Positions 1-7,573 of a stretch of 38,101 nt of DNA are shown here, piece by piece. The DNA lies in contig NZ_FODS01000030.1 in the NCBI RefSeq assembly GCF_900110425.1, positions 1 through 38,101 of the forward strand, in the 5' to 3' direction. The notes beneath the pieces were generated by a model, which saw only the letters and a list, made by a program, of their open reading frames with translations, did not search any database and was not told the DNA's origin. The stretch comes from Salinihabitans flavidus (GTDB lineage Bacteria; Pseudomonadota; Alphaproteobacteria; Rhodobacterales; Rhodobacteraceae). The position numbers and the translations under genes are program-made. Position 1 is the first letter of the stretch. Each line of letters opens with the position of its first letter.

Positions 1-274
1 CGAGAAAACCGTCATTGCGCCAAGCATAGAAATAGCCCCGCACCGTCGAAACCGGCGGAAAGTCATTCGGCAGCATCCGCCACTGGCACCCGGTCGTCGC
101 CATGTAGAGGATCGCGTCGAACACGTCGCGCAAGCTTGTCGTGCGGGGTCTGCCCGTGGTCTTGGGTGCGGGCATGAAAGGCGCGATCAGTGCCCATTCG
201 GGGTCTGTCAAATCGCTTGCGTATTTGCCACCCGCTCGGGCATGCTGGCGGCGAGTGAGTTCGGTCCAGGCCAT
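1..274 (-). CDS. IS5-family transposase, N-terminal part (cut by window edge)
   Basis: Transposase gene that begins with ATG at 274-272 and stays open for 91 codons to the window edge, where it is cut. The N-terminus MAWTELTRRQHARAGGKYA is followed by a segment of the type DLTDPEWALIAPFMP, then GRPRTTSLRDVFDAILYM and GCQWRMLPNDFPP. These are the conserved blocks of the N-terminal domain (DUF4096) of IS5/IS4-like transposases, many of which are made as two overlapping frames by programmed frameshifting. The catalytic DDE part would lie outside the window. No stop codon or frameshift is seen in the visible part. Whether the whole element is intact cannot be judged. Confidence 0.75.
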   Translation of the reverse strand, partial: MAWTELTRRQHARAGGKYASDLTDPEWALIAPFMPAPKTTGRPRTTSLRDVFDAILYMATTGCQWRMLPNDFPPVSTVRGYFYAWRNDGFL

Positions 275-352
275 CGTGATCTCCGTTCAGCTTTGCAACC
301 GAACAGAAGCACAACCTGCTGAACTCACTCAATTAGTTTCAAATCGGGCTCT
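1..352 (-). mobile_element. IS5-family insertion sequence, one end only
   Basis: This is the 5' part of an insertion sequence that runs off the left edge of the window. It holds the start of a transposase gene on the minus strand and about 77 bp of non-coding end. The outer boundary is inferred, not proven: read on the minus strand the end would begin GAGCCCGATTTGAAAC near position 351, and the trinucleotide tta just outside could be part of a target duplication. The second terminal repeat is not in the window, so neither the inverted repeats nor the duplication can be confirmed. Confidence 0.6.
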
Positions 353-364
353 TAGACCGATACG
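337..364 (+). promoter_or_regulatory. Candidate hybrid promoter at the IS/pyc junction
   Basis: A -35-like TTTCAA at 337-342 and a -10-like GATACG at 359-364 are separated by 16 bp. The -35 would lie inside the IS end and the -10 in the flanking DNA. Both hexamers are only partial matches to the housekeeping consensus. The idea rests on spacing and on the known habit of IS ends to form hybrid promoters. Confidence 0.25.
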
Positions 365-398
365 CAATCGACAGGCGCCAACAGGGGGAGGCCAGCGA

Positions 399-3300
399 AT
401 GCCCGAATTTCAGAAGATCCTCATTGCCAATCGCGGAGAGATCGCGATTCGCGTCATGCGCGCCGCCAATGAGCTTGGCAAGCGCACGGTCGCCATCTTC
501 GCAGAAGAGGACAAACTGAGCCTGCACCGCTTCAAGGCCGATGAGGCCTACCGCGTCGGCGAAGGGCTCGGCCCCGTCGCGGCCTATCTGTCGATTGACG
601 ACATCATCCGCGTCGCCCGCGAAAGCGGCGCGGACGCGATCCACCCCGGCTATGGCCTGCTGTCTGAAAACCCCGATTTCGTCGATGCCTGCACAGCCGC
701 GGGCATCGCCTTCATCGGCCCGAAGGCTGACACCATGCGCGCCCTAGGCGACAAGGCCAGCGCCCGCCGCGTCGCCATCGAGGCCGGCGTGCCGGTCATC
801 CCCGCCACCGAGGTGCTGGGCGAGGACATGGACGCCATCCGCCGCGCCGCGCAGGAGGTCGGCTATCCGCTCATGCTCAAGGCGAGCTGGGGCGGCGGCG
901 GGCGCGGGATGCGCCCCATCACGGGCCCCGAAGAGCTTGAGGAAAAGGTCCGCGAGGGCCGCCGCGAGGCCGAGGCCGCCTTCGGCAACGGCGAGGGCTA
1001 CCTTGAGAAGATGATCACCCGCGCCCGCCACGTCGAGGTGCAGATCCTCGGGGACCGGCACGGGCAGATCTATCACCTGTTTGAGCGCGACTGCTCCGTG
1101 CAGCGCCGCAACCAGAAGGTCGTGGAACGCGCGCCCGCCCCCTATCTCACCGAATTGCAGCGCGAAGAGATCTGCGAGCTGGGCGCCCGGATCTGCAAGC
1201 ACGTGAACTACGAATGCGCCGGCACCGTCGAGTTTCTGATGGATATGGACACCAGCCAGTTCTATTTCATCGAGGTGAACCCCCGTGTGCAGGTCGAACA
1301 CACCGTCACCGAGGAGGTGACCGGGATCGACATCGTGCAGGCCCAGATCAAGATCGCCGAAGGCAAGACCATCGCCGAGGCGACCGGCAAGCCCGATCAG
1401 GATCACATCACGCTCCACGGCCACGCGCTTCAGACCCGGATCACCACCGAGGACCCACAGAACAATTTCATCCCCGATTACGGGCGCATCACCGCCTATC
1501 GCTCGGCCACCGGCATGGGTATCCGCCTCGATGGCGGGACCGCCTATGCGGGCGGGGTGATCACGCGCTACTACGATTCGCTGCTGGTGAAGGTCACGGC
1601 CCACGCGCAGACGCCCGAGGCCGCGATTGCCCGGATGGACCGCGCCCTGCGCGAATTCCGCATCCGGGGCGTCAGCACCAATATCGCCTTCGTCGAGAAC
1701 CTGCTCAAGCACCCGACCTTCCTGAGCAATCAGTATACAACGACCTTCATCGACAGCACGCCGGAGCTGTTTCACTTCAACAAGCGCCGCGACCGGGGCA
1801 CCAAGGTGCTCACCTATATCGCCGACATCACCGTCAACGGGCACCCCGAGACACAGGACCGCCCGCGCCCGCACCCCGATCTCAAACCGGCACGCGCCCC
1901 CGCCCGGCGCGTGGACACCCCCCCGCCGGGCACGAAAACCCTGCTCGATGACAAGGGGCCCAAGGCAGTCGCCGACTGGATGAAGGCGCAAAGGCAGCTT
2001 CTGTTCACCGACACCACCATGCGCGACGGGCATCAGTCGCTTCTGGCCACGCGGATGCGCTCGGTTGACATGATCAGGGTGGCGCCGGCCTATGCCGCCA
2101 ACCTGCCGCAACTGTTCAGCGTCGAATGCTGGGGCGGGGCGACCTTCGATGTCGCCTACCGCTTCTTGCAGGAATGCCCGTGGCAGCGCCTGCGCGATCT
2201 GCGCGCGGCCATGCCCAACCTGCTCACGCAGATGCTTCTGCGCGCCTCAAACGGGGTGGGCTACACCAATTATCCCGACAACGTCGTGCAGGAGTTCGTC
2301 CGCCAGTCGGCCGAAACCGGAATCGACGTGTTCCGCGTCTTCGACAGCCTGAACTGGGTGGAGAACATGCGCGTGGCGATGGACGCGGTGCAGGCGTCCG
2401 GCAAGATCTGCGAGGGCACGATCTGCTATACCGGCGATGCGCTCGATCCCGCGCGCGCCAAATACGACATCGCCTATTACGTGAAGATGGCGCGGGAGCT
2501 TGAGGCGGCGGGCGCGCATGTGCTCGGCATCAAGGACATGGCCGGGCTGATGAAGGCACCCACGGCGGCGGTGCTGTTTCCCGCGCTGAAGGATGCGGTG
2601 GATCTGCCCATCCATTTCCACACCCACGACACCTCCGGCGCGGCGATCGCGACGGTGCTGGAGGCCGCGAAGGCCGGGGTGGATTGCGTCGATGCCGCGA
2701 TGGACGCCTTTTCCGGCAACACCTCGCAGCCGACGCTCGGCACCATCATGGAATCGCTGCGCCAGACCGACCGCGAAAGCGATCTCGACATCACCGCCGT
2801 GCGCGAGATTTCCAACTACTGGGAGGCGGTGCGCGGACAATACGCCGCCTTCGAATCCGGGCTTCAGGCCCCCGCGTCAGAGGTGTATCTGCACGAAATG
2901 CCCGGCGGGCAGTTCACCAACCTCAAGGCGCAGGCCCGCTCCATGGGGCTGGAGGACCGCTGGCACGAGGTCGCGCAGACCTATTCGGACGTGAACCGGA
3001 TGTTCGGCGACATCGTGAAGGTCACGCCATCGTCGAAAGTGGTCGGCGACATGGCGCTGATGATGGTCAGTCAGGGCCTGACCCGCGAAGAGGTCGAAGA
3101 CCCCGATGTGGATGTGGCCTTCCCGGAGTCGGTCATCGACATGATGCGCGGCAATCTCGGTCAGCCCCCCGGCGGCTTTCCCGGCAAGATCGTCAAAAAG
3201 GTCCTCAAGGGCGAGGCGCCCAATACCGAACGCCCCGGCAAGCACCTCGACCCCGTCGATCTCGACGCCGTGCGCGCGCAGGTCATCGAAGAGCTGGAAG

Positions 3301-3842
3301 GCTTCAAGATCGACAACGAGGATCTCAACGGATACCTGATGTATCCCAAGGTGTTCATGGATTACATGGGGCGCCATCGTCTCTATGGCCCGGTGCGCAC
3401 CCTGCCCACGCGCACCTTCTTCTATGGCATGGAGCCGGGCGAGGAGATCACCGCCGAGATCGACCCCGGCAAGACACTGGAAATCCGCCTGCAAGCCATC
3501 GGAGAGACCGCCGAGGATGGCGAGGTGAAGGTGTTCTTCGAACTCAACGGCCAGCCGCGCGTGACCCGCGTGCCCAACCGGCTGGTCAAGTCCCAGGCCG
3601 CAAAGCGCCCAAAGGCCGAGGCCGCGAACCCCGATCATGTGGGCGCGCCGATGCCCGGCGTCGTCGCCTCGGTCAGCGCCAGCGCCGGCCAGACCGTCAA
3701 GGAGGGCGATCTGCTCCTGACCATCGAAGCGATGAAGATGGAAACCGGTATCCACGCCGAGCGCGCCGCCACGGTCAAGGCGGTGCATGTCCAGCCCGGC
3801 GCCCAGATCGACGCCAAGGATCTGCTGGTGGAGCTGGAATAG
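399..3842 (+). CDS. pyc: Pyruvate carboxylase
   Basis: Biotin-dependent, ATP-driven carboxylation of pyruvate to oxaloacetate, refilling the TCA cycle in the cytosol. The 1147-residue chain has the usual single-chain order: biotin carboxylase with the ATP-grasp fold (about 1-460, starting KILIANRGEIAIRVMRA, with the glycine-rich loop GGGGRGM and the EVNPRVQVEHTVTEE block), carboxyltransferase from about 533 (FTDTTMRDGHQS, HFHTHDTSG and the GIKDMAG block carrying the lysine expected to be carboxylated), a tetramerization region, and a C-terminal biotinyl domain with EAMKMET, where Lys1113 is the biotin site. Length matches the family. The frame is open further upstream to 141, but ATG 399 has a strong Shine-Dalgarno (GGGGGAGG, 384-391) and gives the conserved N-terminus. 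An IS end lies about 48 bp upstream and has probably displaced or altered the native promoter. It appears to be a single-gene unit. Confidence 0.97.
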   Translation: MPEFQKILIANRGEIAIRVMRAANELGKRTVAIFAEEDKLSLHRFKADEAYRVGEGLGPVAAYLSIDDIIRVARESGADAIHPGYGLLSENPDFVDACTAAGIAFIGPKADTMRALGDKASARRVAIEAGVPVIPATEVLGEDMDAIRRAAQEVGYPLMLKASWGGGGRGMRPITGPEELEEKVREGRREAEAAFGNGEGYLEKMITRARHVEVQILGDRHGQIYHLFERDCSVQRRNQKVVERAPAPYLTELQREEICELGARICKHVNYECAGTVEFLMDMDTSQFYFIEVNPRVQVEHTVTEEVTGIDIVQAQIKIAEGKTIAEATGKPDQDHITLHGHALQTRITTEDPQNNFIPDYGRITAYRSATGMGIRLDGGTAYAGGVITRYYDSLLVKVTAHAQTPEAAIARMDRALREFRIRGVSTNIAFVENLLKHPTFLSNQYTTTFIDSTPELFHFNKRRDRGTKVLTYIADITVNGHPETQDRPRPHPDLKPARAPARRVDTPPPGTKTLLDDKGPKAVADWMKAQRQLLFTDTTMRDGHQSLLATRMRSVDMIRVAPAYAANLPQLFSVECWGGATFDVAYRFLQECPWQRLRDLRAAMPNLLTQMLLRASNGVGYTNYPDNVVQEFVRQSAETGIDVFRVFDSLNWVENMRVAMDAVQASGKICEGTICYTGDALDPARAKYDIAYYVKMARELEAAGAHVLGIKDMAGLMKAPTAAVLFPALKDAVDLPIHFHTHDTSGAAIATVLEAAKAGVDCVDAAMDAFSGNTSQPTLGTIMESLRQTDRESDLDITAVREISNYWEAVRGQYAAFESGLQAPASEVYLHEMPGGQFTNLKAQARSMGLEDRWHEVAQTYSDVNRMFGDIVKVTPSSKVVGDMALMMVSQGLTREEVEDPDVDVAFPESVIDMMRGNLGQPPGGFPGKIVKKVLKGEAPNTERPGKHLDPVDLDAVRAQVIEELEGFKIDNEDLNGYLMYPKVFMDYMGRHRLYGPVRTLPTRTFFYGMEPGEEITAEIDPGKTLEIRLQAIGETAEDGEVKVFFELNGQPRVTRVPNRLVKSQAAKRPKAEAANPDHVGAPMPGVVASVSASAGQTVKEGDLLLTIEAMKMETGIHAERAATVKAVHVQPGAQIDAKDLLVELE

Positions 3843-3858
3843 ACGCGCGGCAGGTGAT

Positions 3859-3875
3859 GGGGGGCGCTGCCCCCC
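3859..3875 (+). terminator. GC-rich hairpin downstream of pyc
   Basis: GGGGGGC and GCCCCCC pair around a 3-nt loop, 17 bp after the pyc stop. The sequence that follows (AAACCCCCGTGGTATTTGG, then CCGAGAAGATGAGG) has only a short T run, so the hairpin is a plausible 3'-end stabiliser or weak terminator. From memory, similar GGGGGC-loop-GCCCCC sequences followed by a GTATTT-type tail occur between genes in many Rhodobacteraceae, so this may be a dispersed intergenic repeat. Confidence 0.45.
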
Positions 3876-4003
3876 AAACCCCCGTGGTATTTGGCCCGAG
3901 AAGATGAGGCAAAAGCTCTGTCCGTTGCTCTGCGGCCGGAATGCCCGGACATGCAACGCGCGCCACGTTCATCATGCCGCCGAAGGCACGATCACGGGCG
4001 GCG

Positions 4004-4047
4004 GCACCGACGCAATACCGACGTTATACCGACGTGATACCGAAACG
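4004..4047 (+). repeat. Four phased 11-bp repeats after pyc (copy A)
   Basis: Four consecutive 11-bp units: GCACCGACGCA, ATACCGACGTT, ATACCGACGTG, ATACCGAAACG. The shared core is ACCGA. The period of one helical turn would place each core on the same face of the DNA, and it is not a multiple of three, so the array is not coding. It sits in the convergent gap between pyc and the glycosyltransferase gene. A related array (copy B) lies at 22652-22695 on the other strand. Confidence 0.7.
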
Positions 4048-4084
4048 GGTTTTTCCACGATTTCAGAGCGTTAACCCTGATTCG

Positions 4085-4831
4085 CTATCTCAGGGCGGAT
4101 TTGAGCCGCCGCAACGCGGAAACGACCGGCCGCAAAGGCTCAATCCGGTCGAACCACTTGCCCCGGTGAATGTCGCTGCGCGATGGCCTCTGAACCGCCA
4201 CGGGATAGTGCGGAGCCAGCGTGACAAGCTCGGGGTGCGTCCTGCGGAACCAGTTATAGGCCGCATCCACATGCATCGCACCGCCGTCCGGGTGATCATG
4301 GGGCCGGCTCGCAACACCCCGCAAATAAGGCACGGCCAACCGCGCAGCCCGTTGAGAAAGCGCAATAAAATGCGTGAGCCGGATTCCATCGTCAGGCGCG
4401 ATGTCGTCGAGTGTGGCATCCCCTTGAGGGGCCTTTGCGTGATAGGTCTCGTTGCGGTGACCAAAGAACACATCCCACTCGCGCTCTTGCAGTTTCGCAG
4501 CCATGAGAGGGAAGCGTTCACCGAAATCGGCGGAGAAATCGGCGTCATCCTCCATGATCAGAACATGCCGCGCCCCGCTTCCGACCGCCTGTTCCAGAAT
4601 ACCCAGATGACTCTCGAAACAGCCCCTGATCCCGACCTCGGGGAAATTCCCCGGCGTGTCAGGCCGGACCGCTGGAAAGACGGTAACAAACTGATCCTGA
4701 AGGGAAAGATCAACATGCCGAAACTGCCGCTCAAGCTCCGCGCGACGGTCGGAGCGCTCCGGCAGGTTGATCACATAGATCCGATCAAAGACGGAGTGAA
4801 GCGCCTCTCGCGCGGCGGTTCGGTCGGGCAT
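4085..4831 (-). CDS. Family 25 glycosyltransferase (LPS-type)
   Basis: A 248-residue protein of the GT25 family, which adds sugars to lipooligosaccharide or other surface glycans. It starts with the family signature IYVINLPERSDRR (residues 18-30). It then shows the GCFESHLGIL block (about 70-79) and the acidic MEDDADF motif (93-99), whose acidic residues are expected to bind the metal and nucleotide sugar. No signal peptide or membrane segment is visible, so it is probably cytosolic. The frame extends upstream to 4945, but ATG 4831 has AGGA about 8 nt upstream and opens directly into the family domain. The gene stands alone, divergent from ttcA and convergent with pyc. Acceptor and sugar cannot be told from sequence. 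Confidence 0.8.
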   Translation of the reverse strand: MPDRTAAREALHSVFDRIYVINLPERSDRRAELERQFRHVDLSLQDQFVTVFPAVRPDTPGNFPEVGIRGCFESHLGILEQAVGSGARHVLIMEDDADFSADFGERFPLMAAKLQEREWDVFFGHRNETYHAKAPQGDATLDDIAPDDGIRLTHFIALSQRAARLAVPYLRGVASRPHDHPDGGAMHVDAAYNWFRRTHPELVTLAPHYPVAVQRPSRSDIHRGKWFDRIEPLRPVVSALRRLKSALR

Positions 4832-4954
4832 GACGAGTTCCTGGCTCTGGCAAATTCCGGTTCGGAGTAGAGTCCATGAGCCGCCAGACTGTAAAGCCCC
4901 GCCCACAGCGTTTGATCCCTTTCCCCCCACTGCCGAAACTGGCATATCCAGCGC

Positions 4955-5824
4955 ATGAAGGATAGCTCAGGCGAGATTCACCCGCTCTTCCACGGCGCCC
5001 CGAACACCACCGGGTTTCGCAAGCTGCGCAAGCGCATCGTGCGTCAGACCCGCGAGGCCATCGAGCAATATGGCATGATCGAACGCGGCGCGCGCTGGCT
5101 GGTCTGCCTGTCAGGGGGCAAGGACAGCTACACCTTGCTGGCGGTGCTGCATGAATTGCAATGGCGCGGCCTGTTGCCGGTCGAACTGCTGGCCTGCAAC
5201 CTCGATCAGGGGCAGCCCGGGTTTCCCGCCACAGTCCTTCCGGAGTTCCTTGAAAAGATGGGGGTTTCGCACAGGATCGTGTTTCGGGACACCTATTCCG
5301 TCGTGACCGACAAGGTGCCGGAAGGGCGCACGTTCTGCGCGCTCTGCTCGCGTCTGAGGCGCGGCCATCTCTATCGTGTTGCCCGCGAGGAGGGGTGCAG
5401 TGCGGTGGTTCTGGGCCATCACCGCGACGACATCCTGGAGACCTTTTTCATGAACCTCTTTCACGGCGGACGGCTGGCCACCATGCCACCCAAGCTTGTA
5501 AATGAAGAGGGGGATCTTTTCGTCTACCGTCCCCTTGCCCATGTGGCCGAAGCCGATTGCGAAAAATTTGCCCGCTCCATGGACTACCCCATCATTCCCT
5601 GCGACCTCTGCGGTAGCCAGGATGGACTGCAACGCCAACAGGTCAAGCAGATCCTCGACGGCTGGGAGAGAAACAGCCCGGGGCGACGTCAGGTCATGTT
5701 CCGTGCCTTGATGAATACCCGGCCGAGCCACCTGCTCGATCCGAAACTCTTCGATTTTGCCGGCCTTGAACGGGGAAAGATCGAATTTGATGTAAATGGC
5801 GACGACATCCCCAGGTTGCGTTAA
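4955..5824 (+). CDS. ttcA: tRNA 2-thiocytidine biosynthesis protein TtcA
   Basis: ATP-dependent thiolation of cytidine 32 in certain tRNAs, an Fe-S dependent reaction in the cytosol. The 289-residue chain has the PP-loop SGGKDS at 53-58, the family CxxC pair at Cys128/Cys131 ([14 protein letters not shown]) and a second pair at Cys216/Cys219 (PCDLCGSQ). The blocks [20 protein letters not shown] and MPPKL are also typical. Cysteine spacing and length fit TtcA rather than TilS or the CTU1 group. The start codon has only a weak ribosome site, but the N-terminal run IHPLF and [16 protein letters not shown] matches the expected start of the family. It is followed after 73 bp by the EAL gene on the same strand. 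Confidence 0.93.
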   Translation: MKDSSGEIHPLFHGAPNTTGFRKLRKRIVRQTREAIEQYGMIERGARWLVCLSGGKDSYTLLAVLHELQWRGLLPVELLACNLDQGQPGFPATVLPEFLEKMGVSHRIVFRDTYSVVTDKVPEGRTFCALCSRLRRGHLYRVAREEGCSAVVLGHHRDDILETFFMNLFHGGRLATMPPKLVNEEGDLFVYRPLAHVAEADCEKFARSMDYPIIPCDLCGSQDGLQRQQVKQILDGWERNSPGRRQVMFRALMNTRPSHLLDPKLFDFAGLERGKIEFDVNGDDIPRLR

Positions 5825-5897
5825 CTCGCGACTCAGTGCTGGCGGCTAACCTGCCTTGGTCATGCGTTCATTTCCCTGACCAAGGATCCTTTGCGCA

Positions 5898-7451
5898 ATG
5901 CCGATGCGCCCTGTAAAATTCCCGATTTCGATCTTGCTCCGGCGCCTCTCTCCTGCTGTGCTCCGCGACAGGGTTCTGCCGATCGTATTGCCTGTGATCA
6001 TGCTGACCGCCTATTCTCAGGGCGGGGAAAGATGGCTCATGGTGGTCGCGATGACCTCCCCGTTTCTCTTTCTTCTGCTGTCCGGGCTGAATGGCCGCGG
6101 CGTCGAACAGGGAGACGATGACGACTATCCGGTCGGTCTTCTTCTTCCAGCCGCGCTGCCCCGAAACATCACCCGAAGTCTGCGCCGAATGACACGGGAC
6201 GGGCAGAATACTGTTTGTCTTTTCATCCAGTTCGACAATTTCTCGCATCTCCGAGATCGGTTTGGCGATGAAGCGGTTGAATCGCTCATGCGGCAAGCGA
6301 TCCACCGGGTCGGCGGACGGTTGCGCGCCGGTGATCTCTTCGCGCGCACAGGTGACGGACAATTCGCCATCTTCCTCAAGCCGGTTCGGAAACTCGATCT
6401 TGAGACCTGCATTCAACTGGCATCGCGCCTTCAGGCTGCGGTGGAAGAGCCGATGAGCCTTGACGACACCGATGACATCACCTCCTGCTCTGTTGGCTTC
6501 TGTCTGGCGTCAAGGGCGCCAGACAGAACCTCCAAGGGGTTGCTGCGGGCCGCGGAACTGGCGCTGGCGGAGGCGCGACGCTGCGGCCCGGGTGCAATCC
6601 GTGCCTATTCCACGGATCTTTGCCAAGCCGCTGCCGCCCGACGGGATCTGCATGACGAGGCGCTCAATGCCCTGCAAAACGGCGAGGTTCGCGCATGGTT
6701 TCAGCCACAGATTTCCACCGATACCGGCCGCGTGACAGGATTTGAGGCTCTGGCGCGATGGGAGCACCCCGAACGCGGAATCATACCCCCCATCGACTTT
6801 CTGGAATCCCTGCATCTGTCAGGACAGCTTGTCAAACTGGCCGAAGTCATGACCACACAGGCGCTCACCGCGCTCAAGGCATGGGATGCCGCTGGCCTCG
6901 GTGTGCCGAATGTCGGTGTGAATTTCGCGGGGGACGAACTGCGCGACCCTGCCCTGACTGACCGTATCCGTTGGGAGCTCGACCGAAACGACCTCGCGCC
7001 CGATCGGCTCGCCATAGAAGTGCTGGAGACCGTGATTTCAAGCTCTGCCGATGACGCCGTCACGCACAATATCAACGGGTTGTCCCGACTCGGTTGCAAG
7101 ATCGACCTGGACGATTTCGGCACCGGCCATGCCTCGATCTCCTCCATTCGCCGCTATGCAGTGTCCCGGCTCAAGATAGACCGCTCTTTTATCATGAATG
7201 TCGACCAGGATCCCGAACAGCAGCAGATGATTGCCGCTATCGTAACCATGGCCGAACAGCTCGGTCTCGAAACACTGGCGGAGGGGGTTGAGACACGGGG
7301 GGAGCACACGATGCTCGCGCAGCTTGGCTGCGCCCACGTTCAGGGGTTCAGTATCGCCCGGCCGATGCCATTCGAAAAGACCATCGACTGGGTGACGCGA
7401 CACAATGCCATGCTGGCAGAGACACCCGCAATTCGGCACAGGATCAGCTGA
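5898..7451 (+). CDS. EAL-domain c-di-GMP phosphodiesterase with degenerate GGDEF domain
   Basis: A 517-residue signalling protein. Residues about 25-65 are hydrophobic in two stretches and probably form a membrane hairpin. A GGDEF-like domain follows (about 100-240), but its signature is TGDGQF (151-156), so diguanylate cyclase activity is unlikely. The EAL domain (about 255-505) keeps the residues tied to catalysis: the EAL triplet at 283-285 in FEALARW, Asn342, Glu374 (IEVLET), Asp405-Asp406 in DDFGTG, Lys426 (LKIDRSF), and Glu462 with Glu465 in AEGVET. It therefore probably hydrolyses c-di-GMP, with the GGDEF-like part sensing or regulating. ATG 5898 follows AAGGA by 11 nt, and ATG 5904 is an alternative. 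It lies between ttcA and yidC. Confidence 0.9.
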   Translation: MPMRPVKFPISILLRRLSPAVLRDRVLPIVLPVIMLTAYSQGGERWLMVVAMTSPFLFLLLSGLNGRGVEQGDDDDYPVGLLLPAALPRNITRSLRRMTRDGQNTVCLFIQFDNFSHLRDRFGDEAVESLMRQAIHRVGGRLRAGDLFARTGDGQFAIFLKPVRKLDLETCIQLASRLQAAVEEPMSLDDTDDITSCSVGFCLASRAPDRTSKGLLRAAELALAEARRCGPGAIRAYSTDLCQAAAARRDLHDEALNALQNGEVRAWFQPQISTDTGRVTGFEALARWEHPERGIIPPIDFLESLHLSGQLVKLAEVMTTQALTALKAWDAAGLGVPNVGVNFAGDELRDPALTDRIRWELDRNDLAPDRLAIEVLETVISSSADDAVTHNINGLSRLGCKIDLDDFGTGHASISSIRRYAVSRLKIDRSFIMNVDQDPEQQQMIAAIVTMAEQLGLETLAEGVETRGEHTMLAQLGCAHVQGFSIARPMPFEKTIDWVTRHNAMLAETPAIRHRIS

Positions 7452-7472
7452 CCCGGAGAACAAAGGCTCAAA

Positions 7473-7502
7473 CCGGGCCTCACAGAGGATGGAACGGCCC
7501 GG
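7473..7502 (+). terminator. Possible hairpin after the EAL gene
   Basis: CCGGGCC (7473-7479) pairs with GGCCCGG (7496-7502) across a 16-nt loop, starting 21 bp after the EAL stop codon. No U-tract follows, so it is at best a weak terminator. Confidence 0.3.
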
Positions 7503-7509
7503 ATTCCGC

Positions 7510-7538
7510 TTGACCTTTGGGCGTGACCTCTGTTGAAC
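7510..7538 (+). promoter_or_regulatory. Weak candidate promoter for yidC
   Basis: TTGACC at 7510-7515 is a good -35 match. Seventeen bp later TTGAAC (7533-7538) is a poor -10. It sits 35 bp upstream of the yidC start, after the hairpin. The assignment is speculative. Confidence 0.25.
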
Positions 7539-7573
7539 GGCCCACACGTTTCAACGGAAGGTGGCCCCCGGCA

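Noticed and set aside
744-2111. 455-codon open frame on the minus strand inside pyc
   Set aside because: It is the antisense shadow of a high-GC gene. The protein is low in recognisable motifs and rich in Gly, Ala, His, Asp and Leu, and pyc on the other strand is unmistakable.
4004-4047. CRISPR array or coding repeat
   Set aside because: The units are 11 bp with no spacers, so it is not CRISPR. The period is not a multiple of three, so it is not a protein repeat.
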